Notes: a model not told the origin generated them from the sequence alone. Shown: positions 1-9,800, counted from the first letter of the stretch. The stretch is 13,590 bases of DNA from Spirochaetaceae bacterium UBA6089 (GCA_002435985.1 DIXD01000050.1:1-13590), one strand, 5' to 3'. A program made the numbers and translations.

Positions 1-767
1 GCGGAGAATGTTTCTTCTGCAGGCGGGGAGACGTGAATCTCTGCGACAACAGGCGGGTGCTGGGTGTCTCCTGCAGTGAATATAAACGCGATGGGACCTT
101 TGCGGAATATGTCGTCGTGCCCGAAAGAATCATCTACAAATTGCCCGAATCGGTCGCCTTCGAAGAGGCTGCGCTTACGGAACCCGTCAGCGTGGCGATG
201 CACGCTTTCCGCATCACGAATATGAGGCCGGGGGAAAGCGCCGCGGTTGTAGGATCGGGCTTGATCGGCCTTCTGCTCATTCAAATAATCAGATCGTATT
301 CACCTCATCGCATTATCGCCTTCGACACCGAGCCTCAGCGAAGAGTGGCGGCATTGGCCGCAGGGGCCGATATTGCCCTGGACCCCGCCGATCCGGCATC
401 CCCGGGAAGAGTGCTGGAGATGACCGAAGGTCGCGGCGTGGATCGGGCCTTCGAAGCTGTCGGCGCAAGCGCACCGATCGCGATGGCGATCGCTGCGACG
501 AGAAAGGGCGGTTCGGTGACGCTCATCGGCAACATAAGCCCCAACGCGGAATTTCCGTTGCAGTCGGTGGTCACGCGAGAGATTACGCTGATCGGCTCCT
601 GCGCCATTTCAGGCGAATATCCTGTCTCTCTCGACCTGATGGCGAGCCATACGATAAACCTTAAGTCAGTCATCAGCGCGGTAGCACCGCTCGAAGAAGG
701 GCCTCAGCTGTTCGAACGTCTCTACAAGCGAGATCCCTCTCTGCTGAAAGTCGTACTCGTCCCGTGA
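1..767 (+). CDS. Zinc-dependent alcohol/polyol dehydrogenase (MDR family), 5'-truncated
   Basis: This is the C-terminal three quarters of a medium-chain dehydrogenase of the sorbitol/threonine dehydrogenase type, which oxidises an alcohol or polyol with NAD(P). The reading frame is open to the window edge. From base 3 it reads GECFFCRRGDVNLC, the structural-zinc lobe, with cysteines at 9-11, 18-20 and 42-44. Bases 1-2 (GC) would fit the end of a TGC codon for the first cysteine of that site. The GTG at 33 lies inside this lobe, so it is not a real start. Further on are the nucleotide-binding motif VVGSGLIG (about 250-273) and the family phrase EEAALTEPVSVAMHA. The catalytic zinc cysteine lies upstream of the window. 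The next gene follows after 9 bp, so the two probably form a sugar or polyol catabolic operon. The substrate cannot be told from sequence. Confidence 0.9.
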   Translation, partial: GECFFCRRGDVNLCDNRRVLGVSCSEYKRDGTFAEYVVVPERIIYKLPESVAFEEAALTEPVSVAMHAFRITNMRPGESAAVVGSGLIGLLLIQIIRSYSPHRIIAFDTEPQRRVAALAAGADIALDPADPASPGRVLEMTEGRGVDRAFEAVGASAPIAMAIAATRKGGSVTLIGNISPNAEFPLQSVVTREITLIGSCAISGEYPVSLDLMASHTINLKSVISAVAPLEEGPQLFERLYKRDPSLLKVVLVP

Positions 768-776
768 GATGATCAG

Positions 777-1853
777 ATGAACGACAAAATACGATTCGGC
801 TTGATAGGATACGGCAAGGTCGCGGGCCTTCACGCACAGGCGCTGCGCACAGCGGCCCACTGCGAGCTTGTCTCCGTGAGCGGTCACCACAAAGAGAAGA
901 GAGACGCCTTTGCAGGCCGATGGGGCCTAGAGTCCAGGGACAGCGTCGAAGAGATGGTCAAACAAGACGGGGTCGAAGCTGTGGTGATCACGACACCCCA
1001 CCCTCAGCACTTTCATGACGCGATGGAGGCGCTCGGCGCAGGCTGCCACGTCCTTGTTGAAAAGCCCCTCGCCCTCTCGGTGAAGGAAACCGAGGCAATG
1101 ATCGGAGAGTCCCTGGCTCGCGGGCGACTTTTGAGCGTCATATCACAGCGGCGCTGGTATCCTTCCTGTCGACGAATCCGCAGGGCGATCGACGACGGCG
1201 TTTTGGGTGTTCCCTCCCTGGGGCAGCTCACAATTCTGGGCTGGCGCGACGAAGCGTACTACCGCTCGGACCCCTGGCGCGGTTCGTGGGAACACGAAGG
1301 AGGTGGCGTCATTGTCAACCAGGCGCCGCACCAATTCGATCTTCTGTGCTGGTACATGGGCGAAGTTGCCACTGTCTACGGTGAATGGGCCAATATCAAC
1401 CATCCCTACATCGAAGTCGAGGACTCTGCAGTCGCGACCGTGCGCTTCCGAACAGGGGGGCTCGCCTCGATTTTCATATCGAACTCTCAGAAGCCGGGTC
1501 TCTACGCCAAGGTCCACATCCATGGCAGCTCGGGCGCCTCTGCAGGCGTTCAGACCGACGGCGGAGCCATGTTTATTGCCGGACGAAGCGGTGTGCTCGA
1601 GCCACCCTACAACGACATATGGACGATTCCCGGGCAGGAGCAGATGCGCGAGCAATGGGAAAAAGAGGATGCAGCCTTCTTTGGGAGCATCGATGCTACC
1701 TGGTATTTCTTTGCCCAACAGGAAGAGGATTTTGCGGACGCAATTCTGAGGGGCAGGAAACCTGCTATTACGGGCTACGACGGCCTTCAGGTCGCCCGCA
1801 TTATCGAGGGAATCTATAGGGCACAGAGAGACGGAGCGCCCATTCGGTATTGA
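777..1853 (+). CDS. Gfo/Idh/MocA family oxidoreductase
   Basis: This 358-aa cytosolic NAD(P)-dependent oxidoreductase probably acts on a sugar, inositol or sugar-derived ketone. The N-terminal Rossmann fold has GYGKVAGLH at residues 11-19. The family EKP motif with its catalytic lysine is at 95-97 (VLVEKPLAL). The C-terminal alpha/beta domain carries GGGVIVNQAPHQFDLL at 175-190, where H185 and D188 match the usual family positions; Asn181 stands where many relatives have Asp. The length is normal for the family. The ATG at 777 lies 9 bp after the dehydrogenase stop and has only a weak ribosome site (GAGATGATC), which suggests translational coupling. Pairs of an MDR dehydrogenase and a Gfo/Idh protein are common in carbohydrate-use operons, so this is probably the last gene of such an operon. 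The substrate is unknown. Confidence 0.9.
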   Translation: MNDKIRFGLIGYGKVAGLHAQALRTAAHCELVSVSGHHKEKRDAFAGRWGLESRDSVEEMVKQDGVEAVVITTPHPQHFHDAMEALGAGCHVLVEKPLALSVKETEAMIGESLARGRLLSVISQRRWYPSCRRIRRAIDDGVLGVPSLGQLTILGWRDEAYYRSDPWRGSWEHEGGGVIVNQAPHQFDLLCWYMGEVATVYGEWANINHPYIEVEDSAVATVRFRTGGLASIFISNSQKPGLYAKVHIHGSSGASAGVQTDGGAMFIAGRSGVLEPPYNDIWTIPGQEQMREQWEKEDAAFFGSIDATWYFFAQQEEDFADAILRGRKPAITGYDGLQVARIIEGIYRAQRDGAPIRY

Positions 1854-1906
1854 GTATCGAGGATCCATGAGGAGAATACGGACCAGGGTCCCGGCTCTCG
1901 TCCGAC

Positions 1907-3457
1907 TCAACTCGGCCATATGGCGTCGCCGTCGCCGAATTGACGGTACTCCATGGCCTCCTCGATTGAGGATTCCCCGATTTCCGCGCGGGAGTCGAGA
2001 TCGGCGATGGTGCGTGCCACCCTGAGAATGCTGTGCCCTGCTCTCGCCGAAAGTCCGTAGCTGGCCATTCCGGAGAGGAATAGCCTCTCTGCAGCTCCAT
2101 GGACTGCACAAACTTCAGGGATCAGCGCTGGTGGTATCCTGACATTCATGTGTATTTTTTCTTGCTCTGAACACGATCGTTTGAGGTATGCTTCCAGTCG
2201 AGCCCGCTGGTACAATCGGGCTGAGCGCACCTTTTCGCGAAGAACTTCGGTGGAGACGGATGAGGTGCTTATGAGTCGAGACGGCTCGGGCGGACTGACC
2301 GCGATACGCATGTCGATTCTGTCTAAAAGGGCTCCTCCCAGTTTTTTCCAGTACCGCCTGATTTCTTCTGCTGAACAGAGACAGGTTTTACCAGGCATTC
2401 CCAAATTTCCGCAGGGGCAGGGATTTGCCGCCATGACGAGCTGAAAATCCGAGGGAAAGCGTATGACTCTCCCAGCCCGAACGATTTCGACATAGCCGTA
2501 CTCAACTGGTTCGCGGAGTGCCTGGAGCACATCCCTATGAAATTCGGGGCACTCGTCGAGGAAGAGTACACCGTGATGCGCCAGACTCACCTCCCCGGGT
2601 CTTAGAGGTCTTGAGCCTCCCAGCATGCCCTCGAGGCTCGCCGAGTGATGCGGAGCCCGAAAAGGCGGCCTGCGCATGAGCTCACCCTGGTTTTTGCCCC
2701 ATAGAGAATAGAGCGATGCGACCTCGAGTGCCTCGCTTATATCGAGTTCAGGCAAGATCGAGGGAAAACGCTGTGCAGACATGGTTTTTCCGGCCCCCGG
2801 TGGGCCTGCCAAAAACATGTTGTGCCTCCCCGCAGCAGCCACCACGAGAGCGCGCATCAATCGATCATCACCGCGGAAATCGCTAAAATCCTGGATTGGT
2901 TCCAGCGTGTAGTCCTCCGTGACGTTGTCATTTTTCGGAGGAGCCTCTCCCTTCTTGAAAGCCGCGAACGTCTTTCTCAGCTCGGAAAGATGGCGCACCG
3001 GCCACACCTGCACCGATGACACAATGCGCGCCTCCGCGGCGTTTTCATGAGGGAGAATACAAATTCTGATGCCATGATCGGCAGCAGAGCGCACTGCGGG
3101 CAAGATTCCCCGTGTCGGTTTGATCTCTCCTCCGAGTGTCAGCTCTCCCATCGCGAGAAGCCGGAATGGCAGATCCTCAATCTGGCCCGATGTTGCAAGT
3201 ATTTTTAGAGCGATGGGGAGATCATAGGCTGCCCCCTCTTTCGGGAGATCGGCCGGCGAAAGGTTGACGAGAATGCGATCCTGTGGGAAGGTAAATCCTG
3301 CGTTGCGCACGGCGATTCGTGCCCTCTCGCGTGCCTCCCGAACTGCGGTCGAGGCGAGCCCGACGATCTCGACTGCCGGTATACCATTGCGAATGTCCGC
3401 CTCGACATGAACGAGGACTCCTTCAAACCCGAGAGGCTCGTGCGCGTAAATGTCCAT
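1907..3457 (-). CDS. comM: ComM/YifB family AAA+ ATPase (Mg-chelatase-like)
   Basis: This 516-aa protein belongs to the ComM/YifB family. In Vibrio, ComM is a hexameric helicase that drives branch migration during natural transformation. The N-terminal ChlI-like domain covers about 1-165. The AAA+ module has Walker A GPPGAGKT at 218-225 and Walker B VLFLDE at 297-302. A cysteine cluster (ANPCPCG, then CLC) lies at 344-361, with LLDRID after it. A C-terminal Mg-chelatase helical domain follows (about 415-510, including YGLSARAGHSILRVARTIADL). The frame extends 8 codons upstream to a TTG. I chose the ATG at 3457 because GGAG sits 7 nt before it and the protein then begins at the normal family position. 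It lies 65 bp downstream of pheT on the same strand and may be read through from pheST or have its own promoter; none was obvious. Competence itself is not shown by this sequence. Confidence 0.93.
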   Translation of the reverse strand: MDIYAHEPLGFEGVLVHVEADIRNGIPAVEIVGLASTAVREARERARIAVRNAGFTFPQDRILVNLSPADLPKEGAAYDLPIALKILATSGQIEDLPFRLLAMGELTLGGEIKPTRGILPAVRSAADHGIRICILPHENAAEARIVSSVQVWPVRHLSELRKTFAAFKKGEAPPKNDNVTEDYTLEPIQDFSDFRGDDRLMRALVVAAAGRHNMFLAGPPGAGKTMSAQRFPSILPELDISEALEVASLYSLWGKNQGELMRRPPFRAPHHSASLEGMLGGSRPLRPGEVSLAHHGVLFLDECPEFHRDVLQALREPVEYGYVEIVRAGRVIRFPSDFQLVMAANPCPCGNLGMPGKTCLCSAEEIRRYWKKLGGALLDRIDMRIAVSPPEPSRLISTSSVSTEVLREKVRSARLYQRARLEAYLKRSCSEQEKIHMNVRIPPALIPEVCAVHGAAERLFLSGMASYGLSARAGHSILRVARTIADLDSRAEIGESSIEEAMEYRQFGDGDAIWPS

Positions 3458-3464
3458 CCTGATT

Positions 3465-3468
3465 CTCC
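3465..3468 (-). promoter_or_regulatory. Shine-Dalgarno site deciding the comM start
   Basis: On the minus strand GGAG lies 7 nt upstream of the ATG at 3457. The alternative upstream TTG at 3481 would place this site inside the coding region. This supports the shorter protein. Confidence 0.7.
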
Positions 3469-3522
3469 GTCTGTCTTTCAATAAGAAGACGCACGGAATG
3501 ATGGACAGTGATTCAATATTTT

Positions 3523-5241
3523 TTAGTCTTCCAACAGCATGTCGAGATCGAGTTCTCCGGCGGCACAGGGCATGACGACACCAAAGGCTTCGAGCACCGC
3601 GGGATGCACCTCGCCGAAGACGCCGACCCTTGCTCCATTCACCAACACCTCGACTTGACGGCCCGGCACAAAGCGCGGATCAATGGCCTCCCGCACACTG
3701 TATTCCTTTCCCAAAAAATACATGAGCGCCGCGACGTGTGAGGCGATCTCGTTGTAGTCCGCTTGTGCGTGGCTCGTGAGAAATCCGATATACTGGTGCG
3801 TCACGACTCCATAATTTGCCTCAGGGGCTTTGAGGGCGACCTTGCCTACCTCGAAGGTTCGGTGAGGATACGACGCCTTCGCGGAGACACCTTCGGTCTG
3901 CATGAGGCCCGGCAGCGAAGAGTTCCTGACATACTCGTAGTTCTCCGTCATGGGATTGGCGATTTTGACAAGACTGTTCGCAGGAATCTGCATCTTCTCC
4001 GCATAGTCTTTCCCCGAACCGAGATAGTTGTAGACCATCTCCTGATAGCCGAGCCCCACCATGATGTTCTTCGCTCTGCGTGAAAATCCTTCGATCGGCG
4101 TAAGGCGCCCGATAGTGAAATCCGTAGGACGCTGAGGCATAAAGTTTTCCATGCCCATGCCGATCATGATGTCCTCTACGATGTCGAAGGCGTGCAGAAA
4201 GTCGTTTCGGTACTCGGGCGGCGCCACATGAATCAGTGTTCCATCCGTGGAATAGGCACAGAGTCCCATACGGTTGAGGGCCGCAAGCGTGTCTGAAATC
4301 TCCAACGATATACCGAGAAGCCGGCTCGCGTCGGCGAGCGAAACCGAAACTTCTTCTTGGAAATAATAGGGACAGGTCACCGAGGCACCAAAGGGCGTAT
4401 CATACTCGTAGTCGACCTCGACATTCTCGATATCAAAACCCATGTCTGCAAGGTCACAGGCCATGATGGCGCATGAAAGCGCAACCGAGGGATAGTCGGT
4501 GCCAGTCACCTCGATGAAGATATCGGTGTCGCCCATCTGGACTGCTCCCAGATCCGCGCTGTTGATGATCGGCGGATAGGATAGTACCTTCCCCCCTGCG
4601 TCGGTGAGTAGCGGATGGATCGGTTTTCCCATGAGAATCGAGCCGTACTCGATGCCCTTCGGGTGCTGTTCAAGAATCTGACGGAGAGTCATCGTTCGAG
4701 TTTCCTGGAGGGGAACAAAGGAGACCGCGTCCGGATCCACACCGCGATAGTGCACCGGCCACTCGATCAGCCCTATACGGTAGATGCCGATGGAAACGCT
4801 CTTTCTCTTTCGTCCGAAGTTCCAGGCGAGCTTCTCCTGTGTCTGGATCATGTCGCGCAGAAGAGCATCGCTGATCGCCTTGCCTTTCGCCACAAAACCT
4901 GCAAGCCAAGGACGCACTTCCCTCACCGACTTGTCGACCACGACGCGGTAGGGTGCCGTAACGTTCTTCTTGCGCGAGGCGAAAAAGGGGTAGGATGGTA
5001 TTTTTCCTGTGCGGTATATCCTAAGCTGGCGAGCAAGGCCGGCGGTGGACCAGAGGTCGGGACGATTCGTGTCGTTGAGCTCGATTTTGATGGTTCTCTC
5101 GCCATCTGCAGGACCTGTCATATCCCACTCATCGAGTTCGGCCTTGGCCACGGTCAGGTCCTGCTCGAAGCTCTCTTTATCTGTCCACGTCTTTTCCGCA
5201 AGCGCAAAGAACAATCTTTCGTTCACTTCGATTTTCGGCAT
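3523..5241 (-). CDS. pheT: Phenylalanyl-tRNA synthetase beta subunit, archaeal/spirochaetal type
   Basis: This 572-aa beta subunit of the alpha2-beta2 enzyme attaches phenylalanine to tRNA-Phe. It is much shorter than typical bacterial PheT (about 800 aa) and has the archaeal/eukaryotic layout. The N-terminal B1-like region includes NDTNRPDLWSTAGLA (56-70). The B3/B4 editing region includes SYPPIINSADLG (221-232) and IFIEVTGTD (241-249). The B5 domain is at about 295-370, with PPEYRNDFLHAFDIVEDI at 341-358. A catalytic-like fold runs to the C-terminus. There is no N-terminal tRNA-binding (EMAP-like) domain and no C-terminal FDX anticodon-binding domain. The start is well set: GGAG sits 7 nt before the ATG. 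It begins 15 bp after the pheS stop, so the two are clearly one operon. The architecture is the strongest taxonomic clue in the window. Confidence 0.96.
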   Translation of the reverse strand: MPKIEVNERLFFALAEKTWTDKESFEQDLTVAKAELDEWDMTGPADGERTIKIELNDTNRPDLWSTAGLARQLRIYRTGKIPSYPFFASRKKNVTAPYRVVVDKSVREVRPWLAGFVAKGKAISDALLRDMIQTQEKLAWNFGRKRKSVSIGIYRIGLIEWPVHYRGVDPDAVSFVPLQETRTMTLRQILEQHPKGIEYGSILMGKPIHPLLTDAGGKVLSYPPIINSADLGAVQMGDTDIFIEVTGTDYPSVALSCAIMACDLADMGFDIENVEVDYEYDTPFGASVTCPYYFQEEVSVSLADASRLLGISLEISDTLAALNRMGLCAYSTDGTLIHVAPPEYRNDFLHAFDIVEDIMIGMGMENFMPQRPTDFTIGRLTPIEGFSRRAKNIMVGLGYQEMVYNYLGSGKDYAEKMQIPANSLVKIANPMTENYEYVRNSSLPGLMQTEGVSAKASYPHRTFEVGKVALKAPEANYGVVTHQYIGFLTSHAQADYNEIASHVAALMYFLGKEYSVREAIDPRFVPGRQVEVLVNGARVGVFGEVHPAVLEAFGVVMPCAAGELDLDMLLED

Positions 5242-5256
5242 AGTTGGTCTCCGGGC

Positions 5257-6819
5257 TCATTGAATTTTGTACTGAGAACGACGCATGCGTACGCTCTCCA
5301 AGTCGGCGCTGAAAAGTTCGCGCAGGTCGTTGAGACCGAGCGCCATGAGCGCCATTCGGTCGATACCGATTCCCCAAGCGAGGACCGGCACATCGACGCC
5401 CAGCGACCGAGTAACCTCGGGACGGAAAATGCCTGAGCCTCCGAGCTCGAACCATCCGAGCACCGGATGCCTGATGTGCACCTCGATCGACGGTTCGGTG
5501 AAGGGGAAATACCCGGGCACGTACTTTACTTCCTTGGCACCCGCGACCTCCACCGCGAACATCTCCAAAAAGCCGAGGAGCGTTCTCAAATTCACATTTT
5601 CGCCGAGGACGATACCTTCGGTCTGATAGAAATCGGAGAGGTGCGTCGCATCGACTCGGTCATAGCGGAAGCAGCGCACAACGCCAAAATATTTGCCCGG
5701 CACGTTGGCTTTCGGAAGCTGGCGCGCCGAGAGCACCGTGCCCTGGCTCCGCAGGATGAGCCTGCGCGTAAAGTCGCGGTCGAACTGATACTGCCAGCCC
5801 CGACTGCCTGTAGTGCCTCCATGCTCGTGCGCTGCGGCGACCTGCGACAGATAGGGCTCTTCGATGAACTTGGCGTGCGTCGGTTCTTCGATATAATAAA
5901 CATCGTGGATATCCCGGGCGGAGTGAAACTGCGGCATGAAGAGCGCATCCGAATTCCAAAATTCCGTCTCCACCAAATTCCCGTCGAACTCCTCGAAGCC
6001 GAGCGACACAAGCTTGTCCTTCACGCTGTCGAGGAATTCGACGTAGGCGTTGCGACGGCCGGGAATCACGCGCGCAGGCTGAATCTGAAGGTTGTAGGGA
6101 CGGAAGTGCCCCCCCTTCCATGAGCCCTTCTCGAGCATTTCCGGCGTGATGGCGCCAAGCTCTTCGCCGGTCATACCGAGGGCGGTGACGGCCTCGCGGT
6201 ACTCACGGACGCTCGGCATGACCTGGAACAGCACTCTTGCACGCTCGGCGATCCTGAAGGGGGCATCCTGGGCACCGCGTTTCTTGGCAATCTGGGCCAT
6301 GAGAGCCTTCTGCTGCGGAGAAAGAGCCTTCTCGGACACCGAACCACCCTGCATGAAGGCCGCGGCGAGGAGAGCCTCGATGTCGAGAGAAGACTGGGGG
6401 AGCTCCGGTTTGACGAGGATGGCGCGGCGAACTTCATCCATCGCGCACACTCCCTCCTTCGAAAGAGAGCCGAAGGCCGATCCCACCGTCTTCTGGTCGA
6501 GTCCGAGCCTTTGAGCAATATCGGGCAAACTCAAGGGGCCCGCCTCTTTCAAGAGCATAAATATCCGCCTTACCGGCGTGCCCTTATCGTGCCACTCCCG
6601 ACCGAGAGGTGTGAGCTCATAGAAGACTTCCGTCTGTCGATCTGCTTCTTCGAGCACTCCCTTTGCGACGAGCCAAGAGAAGGCCTGCTGATCTTGACCT
6701 TCCTTGAATCCCAGTCGATCCCTGACACGGGCGCTGTCGATCAGCTCTCCGGCGTCGAATGTCACGATAATCTTCACTTCGAGAGGATGAAGTGCACGTG
6801 CTGCGCTTTGATCTATCAT
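5257..6819 (-). CDS. pheS: Phenylalanyl-tRNA synthetase alpha subunit, archaeal/spirochaetal type
   Basis: This 520-aa class II synthetase catalytic subunit activates phenylalanine and charges tRNA-Phe. The first 135 or so residues are helix-turn-helix/winged-helix repeats (for example SLPDIAQRLGLDQKTVGSA at 97-115), as in archaeal and eukaryotic PheS; the coiled-coil N-terminus of ordinary bacterial PheS is absent. The class II core starts near 240. Motif 2 is at 381-402 (VRCFRYDRVDATHLSDFYQTEG region), and the phenylalanine-site region GYFPFTEPSIEV is at 436-447. GWFELGGSGIFRPEV is at 455-469, and motif 3 GIGIDRMAL ends the core near 483-491. The ATG at 6819 is preceded by a modest AAGGTAGGCGAGA ribosome site. 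It lies 58 bp downstream of the receiver-domain gene and 15 bp before pheT. A possible promoter lies in the 58-bp gap. Confidence 0.96.
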   Translation of the reverse strand: MIDQSAARALHPLEVKIIVTFDAGELIDSARVRDRLGFKEGQDQQAFSWLVAKGVLEEADRQTEVFYELTPLGREWHDKGTPVRRIFMLLKEAGPLSLPDIAQRLGLDQKTVGSAFGSLSKEGVCAMDEVRRAILVKPELPQSSLDIEALLAAAFMQGGSVSEKALSPQQKALMAQIAKKRGAQDAPFRIAERARVLFQVMPSVREYREAVTALGMTGEELGAITPEMLEKGSWKGGHFRPYNLQIQPARVIPGRRNAYVEFLDSVKDKLVSLGFEEFDGNLVETEFWNSDALFMPQFHSARDIHDVYYIEEPTHAKFIEEPYLSQVAAAHEHGGTTGSRGWQYQFDRDFTRRLILRSQGTVLSARQLPKANVPGKYFGVVRCFRYDRVDATHLSDFYQTEGIVLGENVNLRTLLGFLEMFAVEVAGAKEVKYVPGYFPFTEPSIEVHIRHPVLGWFELGGSGIFRPEVTRSLGVDVPVLAWGIGIDRMALMALGLNDLRELFSADLESVRMRRSQYKIQ

Positions 6820-6844
6820 TCTCGCCTACCTTGTTGTTGGAAGG

Positions 6845-6874
6845 AGTATTGCCGGAAAAACCCTCGAAGGTCAA
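6845..6874 (-). promoter_or_regulatory. Candidate sigma-70-type promoter for pheST
   Basis: On the minus strand TTGACC (6874-6869; 5 of 6 consensus bases) is followed after 18 nt by AATACT (6850-6845; 4 of 6). Transcription would begin about 18 nt before the pheS start codon, which leaves room for its ribosome site. It lies in the only non-coding gap between the upstream gene and pheS. A short hairpin (ACC-TTCGAG-GGT region) followed by TTTTT overlaps it, but the stem is too weak to call a terminator. Confidence 0.35.
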
Positions 6875-6877
6875 CGG

Positions 6878-9800
6878 CTAGTCTTCCCTCGATGGCTCTT
6901 CCCTCACTGGGGCATCGGAGACACCGCGAAAGGCGGAAGCATCACCGGAAGCATCGCCGCCGGGCTTGAGAATCGCCCCCACCCCGCTCCGTCCGTCGAA
7001 GCGCAGATCCATAGGAGATTCCAGCACCGTCAGACCGCAGTGTTTGGTCTGGACGCGAGGAGGCATGCTGTAGAGCCAGTCCCAGTCTATGAAATCTTCC
7101 GCCACGTTTTGGCTCACCTTCATATATTTGATATGCATTGTCGTCAAGTTGTGGAAGAAATGTGATCCCTGCGAGCTTTCTACAACAAACTCCGGCAGAT
7201 CCACCTCAGCGATCGCCTTGGCGTGCGATATCTGGGAAAAAGAGACGGGGGTGCCCAGCCATCGGTCCCGGGTTCCCCACCTACCGGGTCCTATGAGCAA
7301 ATAATGAAAATTTTCTTTACGCGCAATGGTGTCGAACTCTTCGATCTCCGCCGCAATTTCGAGTGTTGCACCTCTCTCGAACTTCCGTGGATCCACCCAC
7401 ACGATGGCGCGGAGGTTAAAGTCTCTTCCGTTGCCCATGCATCTGCGCGACAACATGAAGCACTGTTCTTTCCGGAATGAATTCGGGTCTATCTCGACGC
7501 GATCGTCGATGTGGATAAGGGGTTTTAGCTGCAGAAGATAGAGGGTCGGCTCCTCCTTGTCGGCATCGAAATTCAGCGCATACTCGATTTCGACAGGCGT
7601 CCCCATAGAGCGCGCTGCAACGTCGAGCACCATATCGATAGACCTGGCAAAAGGATAGGCATCGTACTTCAGCATGTTGGCAAAGTCGATCACCCGGTGG
7701 CCTTTTGCCATGACACCGGGGACGAAGCGCTGATCTGCAGCATCCCATGTCGAAGCGAGCATAGGGAAATAGCGGTCTTTTTCCGCGGCGGCCACCGGCA
7801 GTTCCGCGAGGCTCGCCATCTCTCCCTGGAGCAGGTCAGGTCTCTGATTTTCGAGAGAGAGCGCATGAAAATAGCGCTGCGTGCTCTCGAGCGCATGCTC
7901 CGGCGAAAGCACATCGAGTTTTGGATACCTGGGGCAGAACCGGAACGCGGCTCCGCCTCCTACGACATAGGTGCCCAGCCCGAGGGCCGCCACGCAGAGA
8001 CCATCGTCAGGCTTGACGTACGAAACAGGATAATAGTTGTAAGACTGGGCCACACCGGCGGCATGAGGATAAAAGTATTCTCCATGCTGAGAACCGACGA
8101 GTTCCTGAATGACCACCGCCATTCGCTCTTCTTCGAGATTGTAGTTCGCCGCCTCGAAGTAGGCGCGCGATTCTTTTGAGAATAGGCTCGCATAAATCAA
8201 CTTGATCGCGTCACAGAGCGTTTGAAGCCGGACATCGATATCGGGGTGATTATTCGGTAGGATGTAGGTATCGTAGACCCCGGAAAACGGCACCATGAGC
8301 ATGTCTTCGAAAAGGCCGCTCGAACGCACCGCGAGTGGTTTTTTGCTGAGAGAGAGAAACTGCCTCAGCCTCTCCATGAGCTGGGGGGAGAGAGACTTCT
8401 GCACGAAGACATGGGGCACATCCTGTGCACTATCTCCGTAATATGCCCAGGACCACAGACCATTCGACTCGAGAAAACGCTCGAACTCGTCGATGCCGAC
8501 AAAGACCGTGTTCGGCATCGAGATGTGCATGCCCTGGATATACTGTGAAAAATCAAGGTTCTCAAAAAGAGAGTGGATGAAGATGAGCCCCCTGCCCTTG
8601 CCGCCCACCGACCCATCGGCAATCTTGCATATATACCGAGCATGCTTGACCATCTCCGGGTCGAAATGCGGCACCATGCCTCGAGAACGCATCGAATGGA
8701 TCTGGTCTATGATACGAAGGATAAACTGCCGAAGCTCGGCGGGAGTACTGAAATCTGTGATCCGGTACGGCTTCAGTATCTTTGCGACATGGATTTCGCC
8801 ACGCGCCATGAGCCAGGCGGAAAAGTGGTTGTGCTCGGCGTGGTACAATAGACTCTCGAAGGGTATCTCATTCAGCGTCTGGACGAATTCGCGCATGTTG
8901 TGGGCTCGAGCGATCTCGTTGCCGTCGGGTGTACGGAAGATAAAGCTGCCGAAACCGAGGTTCGCCTGAAGAAAGGCGGCCAGCTCCATCTCGAGCGATT
9001 CAGAGTTTTTATCGATGAAGGATGCTCCGATCGCAAAAGCCTTTTCCTTGATATTCGGCTCGCTCGACTGCACGAGCACGGGCAGGTCGGGCAACTCCTG
9101 TTTGGCGAACTGGAGAAAATCGAAACCGGCATTCTCGTCGGGCACACCTCCTCGACTGAAACGAATATCGGTGATAACCGTCAAAAGGTTGGGCTTATAG
9201 GTCTCGAATATCTCCAGAGCTTCCTCGTAAGTGCTTGCGAGGAGTATCTTGGGTCTTGCCCGAATGCTCATGAGCTTATAGGTCTCGGTGCTGTGCTCTT
9301 CTTCCACGAGGGCCTGGGTTTGGCGAAGCACCACTTTGTACAGGACCGGCAGATAGCGAGAATAATAGCGCACGGAGTCCTCAATCATCAGAATGACCCT
9401 GACGTCGCCGGTCCTCGTATCGGGCCCGACATTCCGCCAATCCTCTATGTACTTGATCATTCCGACAAAGAGCTTCGAATAGCCGTTCCACACAAAGACT
9501 CTATTGAAGGCCGCAAGTTCAGGTCTGCCCATGTCGAGCATTGCGAGGCTCGAATTGTTCGTCACCATGAGCAGAATGGGGATGTCGGGCCAGATGAGGC
9601 GCATCGAGGCGGCAAGCCTGAGCGGCATGTCGAAATCGAGGCTCGCCATGATGATGGCGAGGTCGAACCTCCCCTCGCGGAACAGATCGAGGGCAGACTC
9701 CTCTGTGTACGCACAGGTGACACGGGGGATAGAATTCAGGTTGAGTTTGAAATATTCTCCATATATCTGCTCGGTCAGCACGCCGTCGGATTCGACGACA

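Noticed and set aside
1880..1891. Small hairpin GGACC-AG-GGTCC in the 53-bp gap between the convergent Gfo/Idh and comM genes
   Set aside because: It has only five base pairs with a two-base loop and no T-run on either side, so it is not a convincing terminator.
1143..2111. 322-aa minus-strand frame spanning the Gfo/Idh gene and the comM 3' end
   Set aside because: It overlaps two confident genes and its sequence looks like a frame shadow, rich in Arg and without family motifs.
4615..5436. 273-aa plus-strand open frame opposite pheT/pheS
   Set aside because: It lies across two certain genes on the other strand, and no domain is recognisable in it.
6860..6871. Terminator-like ACC/GGT hairpin plus TTTTT between the receiver gene and pheS
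   Set aside because: The stem is only 3-4 bp, and the site is better explained as part of a possible promoter.
7162..7260. SHAKAI near the C-terminus of the receiver/PPDK-type protein resembling the phosphohistidine SHAAI motif of PEP-utilising enzymes
   Set aside because: The preceding Gly-Gly-Thr is absent and the surrounding sequence does not align. As far as I recall the His is not kept in relatives. It is treated as chance similarity.
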